A DNA stretch of 64,000 nucleotides, taken from contig NZ_CP012334.1 of assembly GCF_001704295.1 (NCBI RefSeq), positions 3,918,084 through 3,982,083 on the forward strand, in the 5' to 3' direction. Below, piece by piece: positions 1 through 12,856 of this stretch (position 1 is its first letter; each line of letters opens with the position of its first letter). A program made the position numbers and the translations under genes. The notes beneath the pieces were generated by a model. That model did no database searches. It was given only the letters and a program-made list of their open reading frames with translations, and was not told the DNA's origin. Source of the stretch: Bordetella sp. H567. GTDB lineage: Bacteria; Pseudomonadota; Gammaproteobacteria; Burkholderiales; Burkholderiaceae_B.

Positions 1-1137
1 CTTGCCGCCGAATGGGGCCATCCCTCGGACAACCTGGGCGGCATCCTGGCCACGGCCGACTGGCTGTCGCGCAATGCCGTGGCCGCCGGCAAGCAAGCGC
101 TGACCATGCGCAAGGTATTGACCGGCATGATCAAGGCCCATGAAATCCAGGGCTGCATCGCGCTGGAAAACTCCTTCAACAAGGTGGGCCTGGACCACGT
201 CGTCCTGGTGAAGGTCGCGTCCACCGCCGTGGTCGCCGAAATGCTGGGCCTGAGCCGCGAAGAGATCATCAATGCGGTATCGCTGGCCTGGGTCGACGGC
301 CAAAGCCTGCGCACCTACCGGCACGCGCCCAATGCGGGCAGCCGCAAGAGCTGGGCAGCGGGCGACGCCACCAGCCGCGCCGTACGGCTGGCCCTGATCG
401 CCCGCACCGGTGAAATGGGCTATCCATCCGTGCTGACCGCCAAGACCTGGGGGTTCTACGACGTCTCGTTCAAGGGGCAGCCGTTCAAGTTCCAGCGTCC
501 CTACGGCAGCTATGTGATGGAAAACGTGCTGTTCAAGATTTCCTATCCCGCCGAATTCCACTCGCAGACCGCGGTGGAATGCGCCATGCAGCTGCACCAG
601 CAGATGGCCGCGCAAGGCAAGCGGGCGCAGGACATCAGCAAGATCACGATCCGCACGCACGAAGCCTGCATCCGCATCATCGACAAGAAGGGTCCACTGA
701 ACAACCCGGCCGACCGCGACCATTGCATCCAGTACATGGTGGCGGTGCCGCTGATTTTCGGCCACCTGACGGCGGCAGACTACGAAGACGACTTCGCCCG
801 CGATCCGCGCATCGACGCGCTGCGCGACAAGATCGAATGCGTCGAGGACCCGGCGTTCACGCGCGACTATCACGATCCCGACAAGCGCTCGATCGCCAAT
901 GCCTTGACCATCGAGTTCAACGACGGCAGCAAGCTGGGCGAAGTGGTGTGCGAATACCCGATCGGCCACCGGCGCCGCCGCCAGGATGGCATCCCGCTGC
1001 TGGAAGCCAAGTTCCGCACCAACCTGGCGCGGCAATTCCCGGCGCGCCAGCAGAACCGCATCCTGGATGTATCGCTCGACCAGCAGAAGCTGGAAGCCAT
1101 GCCGGTCCACGAGTACGTGGACTTGTATGTGATCTAG
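1..1137 (+). CDS. prpD: 2-methylcitrate dehydratase (MmgE/PrpD family), 3' part
   Basis: The reading frame is open from the first base of the window, so the 5' end lies outside. About 378 codons are visible; the family is usually about 480 residues, so roughly 100 N-terminal residues are missing. The protein matches the MmgE/PrpD fold: the tract around AWVDGQSLRTYRHAPNAGSR and the later KISYPAEFHSQTAVE are typical of PrpD, which dehydrates 2-methylcitrate in propionate catabolism (methylcitrate cycle). An internal GTG at 79 is not the real start. No other prp gene is visible here, so a related MmgE-type dehydratase cannot be excluded. The family call is firm; the exact substrate is inferred. 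Confidence 0.88.
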   Translation, partial: LAAEWGHPSDNLGGILATADWLSRNAVAAGKQALTMRKVLTGMIKAHEIQGCIALENSFNKVGLDHVVLVKVASTAVVAEMLGLSREEIINAVSLAWVDGQSLRTYRHAPNAGSRKSWAAGDATSRAVRLALIARTGEMGYPSVLTAKTWGFYDVSFKGQPFKFQRPYGSYVMENVLFKISYPAEFHSQTAVECAMQLHQQMAAQGKRAQDISKITIRTHEACIRIIDKKGPLNNPADRDHCIQYMVAVPLIFGHLTAADYEDDFARDPRIDALRDKIECVEDPAFTRDYHDPDKRSIANALTIEFNDGSKLGEVVCEYPIGHRRRRQDGIPLLEAKFRTNLARQFPARQQNRILDVSLDQQKLEAMPVHEYVDLYVI

Positions 1138-1219
1138 CGCGGCCTCCCCCCGCCCACACCACGCCTAGTGCGACGCACGCGGCCAGCCCATGGCAAGCCG
1201 CGTGCGGGCATATGCGGCG

Positions 1220-1645
1220 CTAGACCCTGATGAGCGGCTCCAGCATCGTCTTGGGCAGGTTACGCCACTCCGATAGGGGCGTGTACGGAAGGGCCTGTGC
1301 CTTGAGGATGACCGGCAGGGTTTTTCCCAGCATATGTTCCACAGGTGCGGAAGGAAGCGCGATGACCTTGCCCACTGCCTGGAAAATCGAGGGGAGCATC
1401 GTCAGCGGCGGCATAACGGCGACGGCCGCCCCGGGCGTGCGGGAGAAATGGTCGAAGGCCTCTTTGCCGACTTCGGTCGTGCTTTGTCCGATGCCGTCCA
1501 CCCTGGCGATCAGGTCGGCCATCGCGCCGCCGAACAACTGCTCCGCCAAGCCTGGACCAGACGGCGTGGCGGGTGCGGTGGCCGCCGCAGCCGCGGCCAT
1601 GCAGCCTGCATCAGGGCCGGCTACGCTAAAGTTGGAAGTACCCAT
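1220..1645 (-). CDS. Hypothetical protein, small, Ala/Pro-rich
   Basis: A 141-residue protein of unknown function. The ATG at 1645 is chosen because a GAGG ribosome-binding site lies 8 bases upstream; the frame stays open further upstream, but that part would run through a hairpin. The N-terminus is Ala/Gly/Pro-rich (residues about 7-33). The middle (about 65-100) is hydrophobic enough for an amphipathic or membrane-associated helix, and the tail ends in LEPLIRV. No signal peptide or known motif is recognised. A perfect hairpin followed by seven T residues sits directly before its ribosome-binding site (see 1658-1685). It is convergent with prpD. Whether it is expressed is uncertain. Confidence 0.5.
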   Translation of the reverse strand: MGTSNFSVAGPDAGCMAAAAAATAPATPSGPGLAEQLFGGAMADLIARVDGIGQSTTEVGKEAFDHFSRTPGAAVAVMPPLTMLPSIFQAVGKVIALPSAPVEHMLGKTLPVILKAQALPYTPLSEWRNLPKTMLEPLIRV

Positions 1646-1657
1646 TCCAGTATCCTC

Positions 1658-1685
1658 AAAAAAACGCGGCCTCGAATCGGCCGCG
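1658..1685 (-). terminator. Intrinsic-terminator-like hairpin in the leader of the 1220-1645 gene
   Basis: Read on the minus strand, a 7-bp perfect GC stem (arms 1679-1685 and 1665-1671, 7-base loop) is followed by seven T residues (1664-1658). The next bases are the GAGG ribosome-binding site and ATG of the small gene at 1645. A terminator here would stop transcripts before the gene, so it may act as an attenuator or insulator. Confidence 0.5.
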
Positions 1686-1855
1686 ACGCTCAGTAACCCG
1701 TATTTTTTCCCTGTTCTGCCATGCCCTGGCGAACGCCCCCGGATTCGTCCTGAACGATGTACCGCTGCTCGCGGCCCTAGCGCCATGCGGCATGTGCCGC
1801 CGGCGCGCCGATACGGCCGGCCTGTGCAAGAGCGCCCGACCGCCGCATCGGCGTT

Positions 1856-2260
1856 ATGCTTACGATGATGAACACGCCCATTTACGCCGTCGTGCTGACG
1901 ACCGCCTTCAATGTTTTCGTCGCCTGCTTCTTCGTATCAGCGGTGTCGCTGGCCACGATCTGGTTTTTCAAGCTGGACCGCATCAACGACACGCTGCGGC
2001 ATCCCTTGCTGCAACATCGCCCTTTCCGCGAGTTTCCGCGGGCCATCCAGGCCGGTATTTTCCTGGACTATTTCCTGCGGCTGCTGTTTCCGCGGGCCCG
2101 CAAGGGCTTGTTCGGCCAGGCCAACCGAAATCTTGCCCACGTGGATCCGGTCCACGTGCCCATGGACGTCAAGTGGCCCATCATGGGCTTGTGGGCGGGC
2201 TGCTGGATTGGCTTGCTTGCCATGATCGTCGTGTGGGCGCTGCTGCTGGTGCGCCATTGA
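1856..2260 (+). CDS. Hypothetical inner-membrane protein with two TM segments
   Basis: A 134-residue protein of unknown function. One hydrophobic segment is near the N-terminus (about residues 10-38) and a second at the C-terminus (about 108-132). Between them lies a basic, amphipathic middle part with LLFPRARKGLFGQANRN and HVDPVHVPMDVKWP. A second ATG at 1868 is an alternative start, and neither has a strong ribosome-binding site. The topology suggests a small integral membrane protein with both ends on the same side. It precedes two GST genes on the same strand, but the 99-base gap gives no firm operon evidence. Confidence 0.6.
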   Translation: MLTMMNTPIYAVVLTTAFNVFVACFFVSAVSLATIWFFKLDRINDTLRHPLLQHRPFREFPRAIQAGIFLDYFLRLLFPRARKGLFGQANRNLAHVDPVHVPMDVKWPIMGLWAGCWIGLLAMIVVWALLLVRH

Positions 2261-2359
2261 AGGCGCGCGTTTTCGCGCTCGATTACCGCGTTGCATGAAA
2301 GGCAAACCATACGGCCGCCAGGCCTTGACGACAAACCATACCGAGGACAGGACATCGCC

Positions 2360-2986
2360 ATGATCAGGATTTGGGGTCGCGTGAATTCCGTGAACGTACA
2401 GAAGGTGCTGTGGTGCTGCGACGAACTGTCGCTCCCCTACGACCGCGTGGATGCCGGCCTGCACTTCGGCCGCAACACCGAGGCGGATTATCTGGCCATG
2501 AACCCCAATGGCAAGGTGCCGACGCTGGAAGACGGCGATTTCGTGCTGTGGGAGTCCAACGCCATCATCCGCTACCTGGCCATGCAATATGGGCCGCAAA
2601 GCGGCCTGTATCCCGAAGCGCCCCGCTTGCGCGCATCGGTCGACCGCTGGATGGACTGGGTGCTGTCGACCCTGCAGCCTGTCGAGCGCGGCGTGTTCTG
2701 GGGCATGGTGCGCACGCCCCCCGAAAAGCGCGATATGGCGGCTATCCAGAAATCCGCGGATGACGCCGGCAAGCTATGGTTGATGGTGGACGCGCACCTG
2801 CAAGGACGCGAATTCCTGGAAGGCGAAGGCTTCACCCTGGCCGACATCGTGCTGGGCGCATATTGCCGGCGCTTCATCGAGCTGGACGGCATCCGGCGAC
2901 CTGAAACCCCTCGTGTGCAAGCCTGGTACGACGGCTTGAAGAAGCGCCCCGCGTTCCAGCGCCACATCGCGCCGGCATTGACCTGA
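2360..2986 (+). CDS. Glutathione S-transferase family protein
   Basis: A 208-residue cytosolic GST. The N-terminal thioredoxin-like domain (about residues 1-80) carries the glutathione-binding NPNGKVPTLED and WESNAIIRYLA motifs. The C-terminal helical domain contains GEGFTLADI, the conserved N-capping region of the family. The length is normal. ATG 2360 is preceded by a GAGGACAGGA purine-rich stretch; an upstream in-frame start at 2291 would add residues with no homology to the fold. The substrate is unknown; GSTs of this type conjugate or reduce electrophiles with glutathione. Confidence 0.88.
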   Translation: MIRIWGRVNSVNVQKVLWCCDELSLPYDRVDAGLHFGRNTEADYLAMNPNGKVPTLEDGDFVLWESNAIIRYLAMQYGPQSGLYPEAPRLRASVDRWMDWVLSTLQPVERGVFWGMVRTPPEKRDMAAIQKSADDAGKLWLMVDAHLQGREFLEGEGFTLADIVLGAYCRRFIELDGIRRPETPRVQAWYDGLKKRPAFQRHIAPALT

Positions 2987-3071
2987 TCCAGCCTGTCGTT
3001 GCCCCTTGATAACCCGCCCCGATCGTCCCGCGGGGCCTGTCTCTCCGCATCCTTTTGCCTACTCCGCCATC

Positions 3072-3704
3072 ATGACCATAGACCTGCATACCTGGAACAC
3101 GCCGAACGGCCGCAAGATCAGCGTCGCCCTGGAAGAAATGGGCTTGCCCTATACCGTCCACCCTGTCGACATCCGCAACGGGGAGCAGCACAAGCCCGAG
3201 TTCCTGCGCATCAGCCCCAATAACCGGATACCGGCCATCGTCGACCCGCAAGGTCCCGACGGCAAGCCGATCAGCGTTTTCGAATCGGGCGCCATCCTGC
3301 TGTACCTGGGCGAAAAAACGGGTAAGTTCCTGCCCGCCAGGCTGGCCGAGCGTGTGCCGGTGCTGGAATGGTTGATGTGGCAAATGGGCGGTTTCGGCCC
3401 GATGCCGGGACAGGCGCATCATTTCCTGAGCCTGCAGAACGAAGACGATAAACGCTACGGTGCCAAGCGCTACGTGGACGAAACCCGCCGCCTGTACGGG
3501 GTACTGGATCGGCGCCTGGACAAGGTGGAATTCGTGGCGGGCGCGCTCTCGGTCGCCGACTTCGCCATCGTCGGTTGGGCCTGGCGCCACGAGCGGCACC
3601 TGGTGGACCTGGCCGACTTCCCCAATGTGAAGCGCTGGTACGAAACGATGATGGCCCGGCCGGCCACGCGCCGCGGCTTCGAAGTCAAGCTGGACAATTT
3701 GTAA
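3072..3704 (+). CDS. Glutathione S-transferase, YfcG/Ure2p-like
   Basis: A 210-residue GST. The N-terminus TWNTPNGRKISVALEEMGL has the NTPNG signature of the YfcG/YghU (Ure2p-like) subgroup, whose members act as glutathione-dependent disulfide-bond oxidoreductases. NRIPAIVDP and FESGAILLYLGEKTG are the glutathione-binding elements, and GALSVADFAIVGW is the C-terminal domain signature. ATG 3072 starts exactly at the domain; the open frame upstream to 3006 adds no recognisable sequence. It is the second GST in a row (86-base gap). The disulfide reductase role is inferred from the subgroup. Confidence 0.9.
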   Translation: MTIDLHTWNTPNGRKISVALEEMGLPYTVHPVDIRNGEQHKPEFLRISPNNRIPAIVDPQGPDGKPISVFESGAILLYLGEKTGKFLPARLAERVPVLEWLMWQMGGFGPMPGQAHHFLSLQNEDDKRYGAKRYVDETRRLYGVLDRRLDKVEFVAGALSVADFAIVGWAWRHERHLVDLADFPNVKRWYETMMARPATRRGFEVKLDNL

Positions 3705-3801
3705 ACAATGTGTGGAGGGTGTTGCGTGCTTTGTGAGCCCGGAACCTTATGTCGTTGAGATCTCAGGCTATTTTGATTTTCTCCGTGACATTTCCAAATG
3801 G

Positions 3802-3864
3802 TTGTCCACAGTAAATGTGGACAGATCGGACGGTGTCTCGCCGCGTGCACGGGGGTGTGGATAA
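3802..3864. promoter_or_regulatory. Cluster of DnaA-box-like 9-mers between convergent genes
   Basis: TGTGGATAA, an exact DnaA box (TTATCCACA on the other strand), lies at 3856-3864. Upstream, TTGTCCACA at 3802-3810 and its mirror TGTGGACA at 3816-3823 form a perfect 8-bp inverted repeat with a 5-base spacer (3803-3823). Both are one base away from the consensus box. The sites sit in the 183-base gap between a GST gene (+) and a LysR gene (-) that converge, so they are not in a promoter. Function is inferred only. Confidence 0.45.
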
Positions 3865-3887
3865 TCTCGCCAAGGCTGCACGCGCCG

Positions 3888-4790
3888 CTAGGCTTTTTTC
3901 GGCCTAGCCGCGACGGGCTTTTCCTCGCCGTGCTCGAACACATCGACAATCGCGTCGGCCACCGCGCGTACGCGGGCGGTGCGATGCAGATCCCCATGCA
4001 TCACCAGCCATAGGTCATAGAACTCGGCGCAGTCCGGCCAGATCCGCACCAGGCTGGACGAGTCCTGGGCCAGATAGGTGGAAAGCTCGGCGACGCCCAG
4101 TCCGCGGCTGGCCGCCTCCAGCATCATCAGGCCTGAATTGACTTCCAACGCCACGCGCGCGTTGCCGAACGGTTCGCCGCAAAGGGTGTCGGCCCGCGCG
4201 CCAAACACAGCACGCTGGTAGACGACGACCGTATGGCCTTCGAAGGCAGTGCCGCGCCGCGGCTCGCCGTGCTGCTTCAGGTAGTGTTTGCTGGCGTATA
4301 CGCCCAGCTCGCGGCGTCCCAGCCGCCGGGATATCAGGTCAGGATTGTCGGGTCGCACGTTGCGCACGGCGATGTCGGCTTCACGCCGCGTCAGGTTGCT
4401 CAAATGCGTGGATGCAGTGAGCACCAGCCGAAGGTCGGGGTGGGCTTCACGCAGGCGCTGGATCGCCGGCATCACGAACGCGCGTGCGATCGTGTCCGAG
4501 GTCGTCACGCGCACCGTTCCGGACACGCGTTCATCCGTACCCTGCGTCAAGCGCTCCAATTGGTCGGCCGCCTTTTCCATGGCTTCGGCCGCCGGCAGGG
4601 CAAGTTCGCCAGCGCGGGTGGGCACATAGCCGCGCGGCGTATGCAGGAAAAGGCGCGCGTGCAGGGCCTCTTCCAGCGCCCGCAGGCGCCTGCCCACCGT
4701 GGCCTGGTCCACGTGCAGCAGGGCCGCGGCGGCCCGCAATGTCCCACCGCGATAGATCGCCAGGAGAATCCGCGCGTCGTCCCAGTCCAT
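3888..4790 (-). CDS. LysR-family transcriptional regulator
   Basis: About 300 residues. An N-terminal winged helix-turn-helix (about residues 3-60) has DQATVGRRLRALEEALHARLF, and a periplasmic-binding-protein-like effector domain follows from about residue 85. The start MDWDD at 4790 matches the classic start of this LysR subgroup; an ATG at 4808 would add six residues but has GGAG only two bases before it. A perfect ATGCA-4-TGCAT palindrome (4795-4808) lies just before the chosen start and could be the autoregulatory site. The gene diverges from a DHA2-type exporter, the usual target arrangement. The effector is unknown. Confidence 0.88.
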   Translation of the reverse strand: MDWDDARILLAIYRGGTLRAAAALLHVDQATVGRRLRALEEALHARLFLHTPRGYVPTRAGELALPAAEAMEKAADQLERLTQGTDERVSGTVRVTTSDTIARAFVMPAIQRLREAHPDLRLVLTASTHLSNLTRREADIAVRNVRPDNPDLISRRLGRRELGVYASKHYLKQHGEPRRGTAFEGHTVVVYQRAVFGARADTLCGEPFGNARVALEVNSGLMMLEAASRGLGVAELSTYLAQDSSSLVRIWPDCAEFYDLWLVMHGDLHRTARVRAVADAIVDVFEHGEEKPVAARPKKA

Positions 4791-4933
4791 GTTGATGCAG
4801 ATTTGCATTGCTCCGACGAAATTCTACGTATTTTTGCATCACGCGGCAGGGGATATCATTCGCGCCGAAGGAGAATCCGCGCGTCCGAGCCGTTCCAAGA
4901 AAGGGCCTTCGCGCCGACCGCCGTATACCTGCC

Positions 4934-6331
4934 ATGTCGGAACTCACCTCTTCATCGCGCCTGTCCATCGCGCCGGGCGCACCGGTCCGCTATCTGCCGC
5001 TGATCACGCTGGCCATGGGCTTTGTCATGGCCACCCTCGATGTCACGGTGGTCAACGTCGGGCTCTCCAATATCGCCGGCCAGTTGCAGGTCCCACTCTC
5101 GGGACTGGTGTGGGTCGTGGACGGCTACACGCTGACCTTCGCCGCCATGTTGCTGGTGGGTGGCGGCCTGGCCGACCGTTTTGGCGCGAAGAACGTCTAC
5201 CAGACCGGCCTGGCGGTCTTCGTCCTGGCGTCGCTGCTGTGCGGGGCGGCACCCAACGGCACCACGCTGGTGGCCGCGCGCTTCCTGCAGGGCGTAGGGG
5301 CGGCGCTGTTCATGCCCAGTTCCCTGAGCCTGCTGGCGCGGGCCTATCCGCAAGATCGCGTACGCGCGCGCATGCTGGGGCTTTGGTCGGCGATCGTATC
5401 CATCGCCGGCGCCTCGGGGCCACTGGTCGGCGGCATCCTGATCGACCGCTTCGGCTGGCGCAGCATTTTTCTGGTCAACCTTCCCATCGGGCTGATCGGG
5501 TTGGCAATGGCGCAGAACGTGATCCCCGCGTCCGTGCGTCATCCACGCGCATTGAACGCCGTCAGCCATCTGCTGGGCGTCACGGCCCTGGCCGGACTGA
5601 GCTTCACCTTGATCGAAGGCCCGGTACATGGATGGACGTCCTTTCCTATCCAGTGCGCCGCAGTGGTCACGCTGGCGGCGGCAATTGCCTTCGTTCAGCG
5701 CGAGCGCCGCGTCGCCAGCCCGCTGCTGCCGCGCGATCTGTTCAGGACGGCGCGCTTTGGGGCTGCCAACATGCTGGGTTTCCTGATCAATTTCGGCGGC
5801 TACGGGCAATTGTTCCTGCTTAGCCTCTTCTTGCAGGAAGCGCGCGGCGCCACGCCGCTGCAGGCCGGCACGCAATTGCTGCCGACGATGATCATGTTCA
5901 CGCTGGGCAATCTGTCCGCCCCGCGTGTCGTGTCCCGCATCGGCCCGCGCGCCGCGCTGATGGCCAGCATGGCCCTGTGCGGCGCGTCCAGCGCAGCGAC
6001 GGCCTGGGTACTCAGGCCGGAAACCGATTACTGGCTGTTCGCCGCCGTCGTCTCGCTGATCAACCTGGGCGTGGGCGTGGCGGTTCCGGCAATGACGGCG
6101 GTCGTCATGCAGATCGCGGGGCAGTCACACGCCAATATCGCCGCGGCGTGCCTGAACGCCAACCGGCAGATCGGCGTGCTGGTGGGCGTGGCCATCATGG
6201 GAACCATCCTGCACGCCTATGCGGATTGGCATATCGCGCTACCGCTGGCCTTCGCCACCATGGGTACCCTATATGGACTCGGTACCGCCCTGGTGTGGCG
6301 GTATCTGAGAGCCGACTCCACATCGCGTTAA
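4934..6331 (+). CDS. MFS transporter, DHA2 (14-TM drug:H+ antiporter) family
   Basis: A 465-residue integral inner-membrane protein. ATLDVTVVNVGLSNI is the motif-D1 region in TM1 typical of DHA2 exporters. WVVDGYTLTFAAMLL follows, then GGLADRFGAKN (motif A) and RFLQGVGAALFMPSSLSLL (motif B). About 14 hydrophobic segments can be counted. The chosen ATG 4934 begins MSELTSSS; the open frame extends upstream to 4808 across the divergent promoter region, which is unlikely to be coding. It exports toxic compounds by proton antiport (family knowledge) and is probably controlled by the divergent LysR regulator. The substrate is not known. Confidence 0.92.
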   Translation: MSELTSSSRLSIAPGAPVRYLPLITLAMGFVMATLDVTVVNVGLSNIAGQLQVPLSGLVWVVDGYTLTFAAMLLVGGGLADRFGAKNVYQTGLAVFVLASLLCGAAPNGTTLVAARFLQGVGAALFMPSSLSLLARAYPQDRVRARMLGLWSAIVSIAGASGPLVGGILIDRFGWRSIFLVNLPIGLIGLAMAQNVIPASVRHPRALNAVSHLLGVTALAGLSFTLIEGPVHGWTSFPIQCAAVVTLAAAIAFVQRERRVASPLLPRDLFRTARFGAANMLGFLINFGGYGQLFLLSLFLQEARGATPLQAGTQLLPTMIMFTLGNLSAPRVVSRIGPRAALMASMALCGASSAATAWVLRPETDYWLFAAVVSLINLGVGVAVPAMTAVVMQIAGQSHANIAAACLNANRQIGVLVGVAIMGTILHAYADWHIALPLAFATMGTLYGLGTALVWRYLRADSTSR

Positions 6332-6380
6332 AGTGTGGGTGCGCTCCGCTTGATGAGCGCCGGACCCCGGAGATTCCAGA

Positions 6381-6656
6381 ATGGACATTACGATTACCCA
6401 TGATGCGGGTGCGCATCGTTTCAAAGCCATCGTGGAGCATCATGAAAGCCACGTCGAATATGCGCTCCGCGACAACGTCATGGTGATTCTCCATACCATC
6501 GTGCCCCGGGAAGTGGAAGGCCGCGGTATTGCAGGGCGGTTGACGGTCGCTGCCCTGGACTATGCGCGGTCGCACGGCTTGAAGGTGCAGCCTGTCTGCG
6601 CCTACGCCGCCGGATATTTGCAGCGCCATCCGGAATACGCAGACCTGGTGGCGTAA
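6381..6656 (+). CDS. YidJ/NATD1-like GNAT N-acetyltransferase
   Basis: A 91-residue protein of the compact GNAT subgroup (YidJ, human NATD1). The key region IVPREVEGRGIAGRLTVAALDYAR carries the V-x-G-R/Q-G-I acetyl-CoA-binding signature, and the C-terminus LKVQPVCAYAAGYLQRHPEY is the conserved PxCxY(x)3(Y/F)hxxHPE end of the family. ATG 6381 has a GGAG site 8 bases upstream. Only two bases separate its stop from the TTG of the next gene, so the two are co-translated. The substrate is unknown; acetylation of small amines or proteins is a family guess. Confidence 0.88.
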   Translation: MDITITHDAGAHRFKAIVEHHESHVEYALRDNVMVILHTIVPREVEGRGIAGRLTVAALDYARSHGLKVQPVCAYAAGYLQRHPEYADLVA

Positions 6657-6658
6657 CC

Positions 6659-7054
6659 TTGACCGGCACTCTCTCCACATGCCCCTGCGGCACGGGCCGA
6701 CCCTACGTCGATTGCTGCGGTGTCTGGCACGCGGGGCCGCGGTATCTACAGGCGCCGACAGCCGAAGCCCTGATGCGTTCGCGATACAGCGCGTATGTAC
6801 TGGGCCTACTGGATTATCTGCGAGACACCTGGCATCCGTCGACGCGTCCAGCCGCGCTGGAACCCAATCCACCAGATCTGAAATGGCTAGGCCTGGACGT
6901 GAAGCGCCATATCGTCCAGGACGAGCAACACGCCCAGGTTGAATTCGTCGCGCGCAGCCGCCTGCGGGGCAAAGGACAGCGCATGCACGAAACCAGCCGC
7001 TTCGTGCGCGAGGACGGCCGCTGGCTATACGTCGACGGCGACATACGCAACTAG
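6659..7054 (+). CDS. YchJ family protein with N-terminal SEC-C zinc motif
   Basis: A 131-residue member of the UPF0225/YchJ family. The N-terminus has STCPCGTGRPYVDCCG, a SEC-C-like zinc-binding motif, followed by the YchJ body with ALMRSRYSAYVLG and the TSRFVREDGRWLYVDGD end. The best start is TTG at 6659, two bases after the stop of the acetyltransferase gene. No later methionine keeps the cysteine motif. The biochemical role of YchJ is not established. The gene ends about 100 bases before the terminator shared with the convergent rRNA operon. Confidence 0.87.
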   Translation: MTGTLSTCPCGTGRPYVDCCGVWHAGPRYLQAPTAEALMRSRYSAYVLGLLDYLRDTWHPSTRPAALEPNPPDLKWLGLDVKRHIVQDEQHAQVEFVARSRLRGKGQRMHETSRFVREDGRWLYVDGDIRN

Positions 7055-7152
7055 CGCTGCTGGCCCCAGGCGCTTCTACCCCTGTAAAGCGAAGAGATCG
7101 CTATCAAGCGAAGGGGGCGCTGTGACGTCTTCCGAAGGGCGGCACATAAAGC

Positions 7153-7184
7153 AAAACCCCGCTGGGGTGACCCAGCGGGGTTTT
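7153..7184. terminator. Bidirectional intrinsic terminator (rRNA operon end / ychJ)
   Basis: A perfect 14-bp stem (7153-7166 with 7171-7184) has a GTGA loop and is flanked by A4 and T4, so it reads as a terminator on both strands. It lies 10 bases past the 3' end of 5S rRNA (minus) and about 100 bases past ychJ (plus). Confidence 0.88.
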
Positions 7185-7194
7185 GGGGATAAGA

Positions 7195-7308
7195 GCCTGA
7201 CGATGACCTACTTTCACAGACGTCCGTCCACTATCATCGGCGCGAAGGCGTTTCACTGTCCTGTTCGGGATGGGAAGGAGTGGGGCCACCTTGCTATGGT
7301 CGTCAGGC
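7195..7308 (-). rRNA. rrf: 5S ribosomal RNA
   Basis: Minus-strand sequence begins GCCTGACGACCATAGCAAGG and ends GGTCATCGTCAGGC, giving the terminal helix I of 5S rRNA. The conserved loop parts (CCCGAACAGGACAGTG-like region) are present. It is the last gene of the operon, 306 bases after 23S. Ends are accurate to a few bases. Confidence 0.93.
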
Positions 7309-7613
7309 GTAAAGGGTTGCGCGGCGTGCCGGCCCGGTTGGGGGGCTGGCGCGTCACGCCAATCTGGTTAAAGCACACGCAAGCGCGCTTGCGGCGAGGG
7401 TATTGGGGTTGCCGGCAGCGGCGCCGCTGTTGAGGCGCGGCCGGTGAGCGGCATAGGATTCGGGTTGGGACTGCGTGGCGGATCGCATGGATCCGCGTGG
7501 CACGTCTACGCCAAGCATCATGGCAAGCGGGCGGCCTGGGCAGGTGGCTCAGGCGACCGGCTCGCAGTCAGTTGCGAGGGTTGCAATTGTTGGGGTCTAA
7601 CCATCAGGGTTAT
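7309..7613 (-). other. 23S-5S intercistronic spacer
   Basis: These 305 bases hold no tRNA or protein gene. The bases next to 23S (7609-7622) are the exact reverse complement of 10493-10506 on the far side of 23S. The two form the 14-bp processing stem that closes the 23S precursor for RNase III (known rRNA processing). Nothing else is recognised here. Confidence 0.7.
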
Positions 7614-10499
<2,886 letters not shown>

Positions 10500-10680
10500 C
10501 TATAACGCTAATGGCTATAAAACCGAACAAGCAACCGTCTTGCTTCTGACATGATTACTTCGCGTTTGTGCCGTTCAAATCAATTCACTTGAGTTTGAAC
10601 TATCATGCAATCACAACCCGTATCCAACGGCGCATTCAACTTCAATGCACCGCCAATACTTCTCGTTGTGCTTCTTCCAG

Positions 10681-10695
10681 ATTGTTAAAGAACGA
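10681..10695 (-). promoter_or_regulatory. Spacer boxA antitermination site
   Basis: The minus strand reads CGTTCTTTAACAAT, an almost exact boxA (consensus TGCTCTTTAACA), in the 23S-tRNA spacer. boxA recruits the Nus factors that keep polymerase from stopping in rRNA operons. The rest of the 342-base spacer (10500-10841) holds the 5' half of the 23S processing stem and no gene. Confidence 0.75.
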
Positions 10696-10841
10696 ATAAA
10701 ACTGTCGAGTCAAAAACCCAACGCTCAAGACTCGACCCGCCAGAACCCGGCAGGTCAAACACTGAGCGTTGAACTCTTTCTTCGCGGACCCGGCACTCGC
10801 ACTCACCAATGGCCGCCAATTGACCAGCAATTGACAGTAAA

Positions 10842-10917
10842 TGGTGGAGGTGAACGGGATCGAACCGATGACATCCTGCTTGCAAAGCAGGCGCTCTCCC
10901 AGCTGAGCTACACCCCC
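10842..10917 (-). tRNA. tRNA-Ala (anticodon TGC)
   Basis: 76 nt including encoded CCA. The minus strand begins GGGGGTGTAGCTCAGCTGGG, has the anticodon loop CTTTGCAAG and T-loop GGTTCGATCC, and ends CACCTCCACCA. It lies in the 16S-23S spacer, the standard site. Confidence 0.97.
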
Positions 10918-10944
10918 AATTAAAGCGTCGCCGCCCTAATCTCG

Positions 10945-11021
10945 TGGTGGGTCTGGTTGGATTCGAACCAACGACCCCCGCCTTATCAAGACGGTGCTCT
11001 AACCGACTGAGCTACAGACCC
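10945..11021 (-). tRNA. tRNA-Ile (anticodon GAT)
   Basis: 77 nt including encoded CCA. The minus strand begins GGGTCTGTAGCTCAGTCGG, has the anticodon loop CTTGATAAG and T-loop GGTTCGAATCC, and ends CAGACCCACCA. It lies 27 bases from tRNA-Ala in the 16S-23S spacer. Confidence 0.97.
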
Positions 11022-11104
11022 AATGCGTATCGGATCCGCTATCGATCCAGTCTTTTCAACAACCGATAAGTGTGGCCGCTTAACAAACCCTGACGCGCGC
11101 TCTG

Positions 11105-12636
<1,532 letters not shown>

Positions 12637-12856
12637 ATCTCTGTTTCGTACAACCCACGTATCCGGAGACACGGGGCTGTCTTTCGCTAGCGCTCTCAAA
12701 GGAAGTGAGGACCCAGACGAACTAAATCGCCTGATTCCTGACACTTACTTTTGTGAGCACTTGATTTCTTCGGCCCCATCCCACCCGGCATTTGCATGCC
12801 ACGCGAGACAGGTGCGCCTTGATTCATCAAGCGCCCACACTTATCGGTTGTTTCGT

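Noticed and set aside
3705-3887. Possible replication origin from the DnaA boxes
   Set aside because: Only 183 bases, no AT-rich unwinding element and no origin genes nearby; a non-origin cluster fits better.
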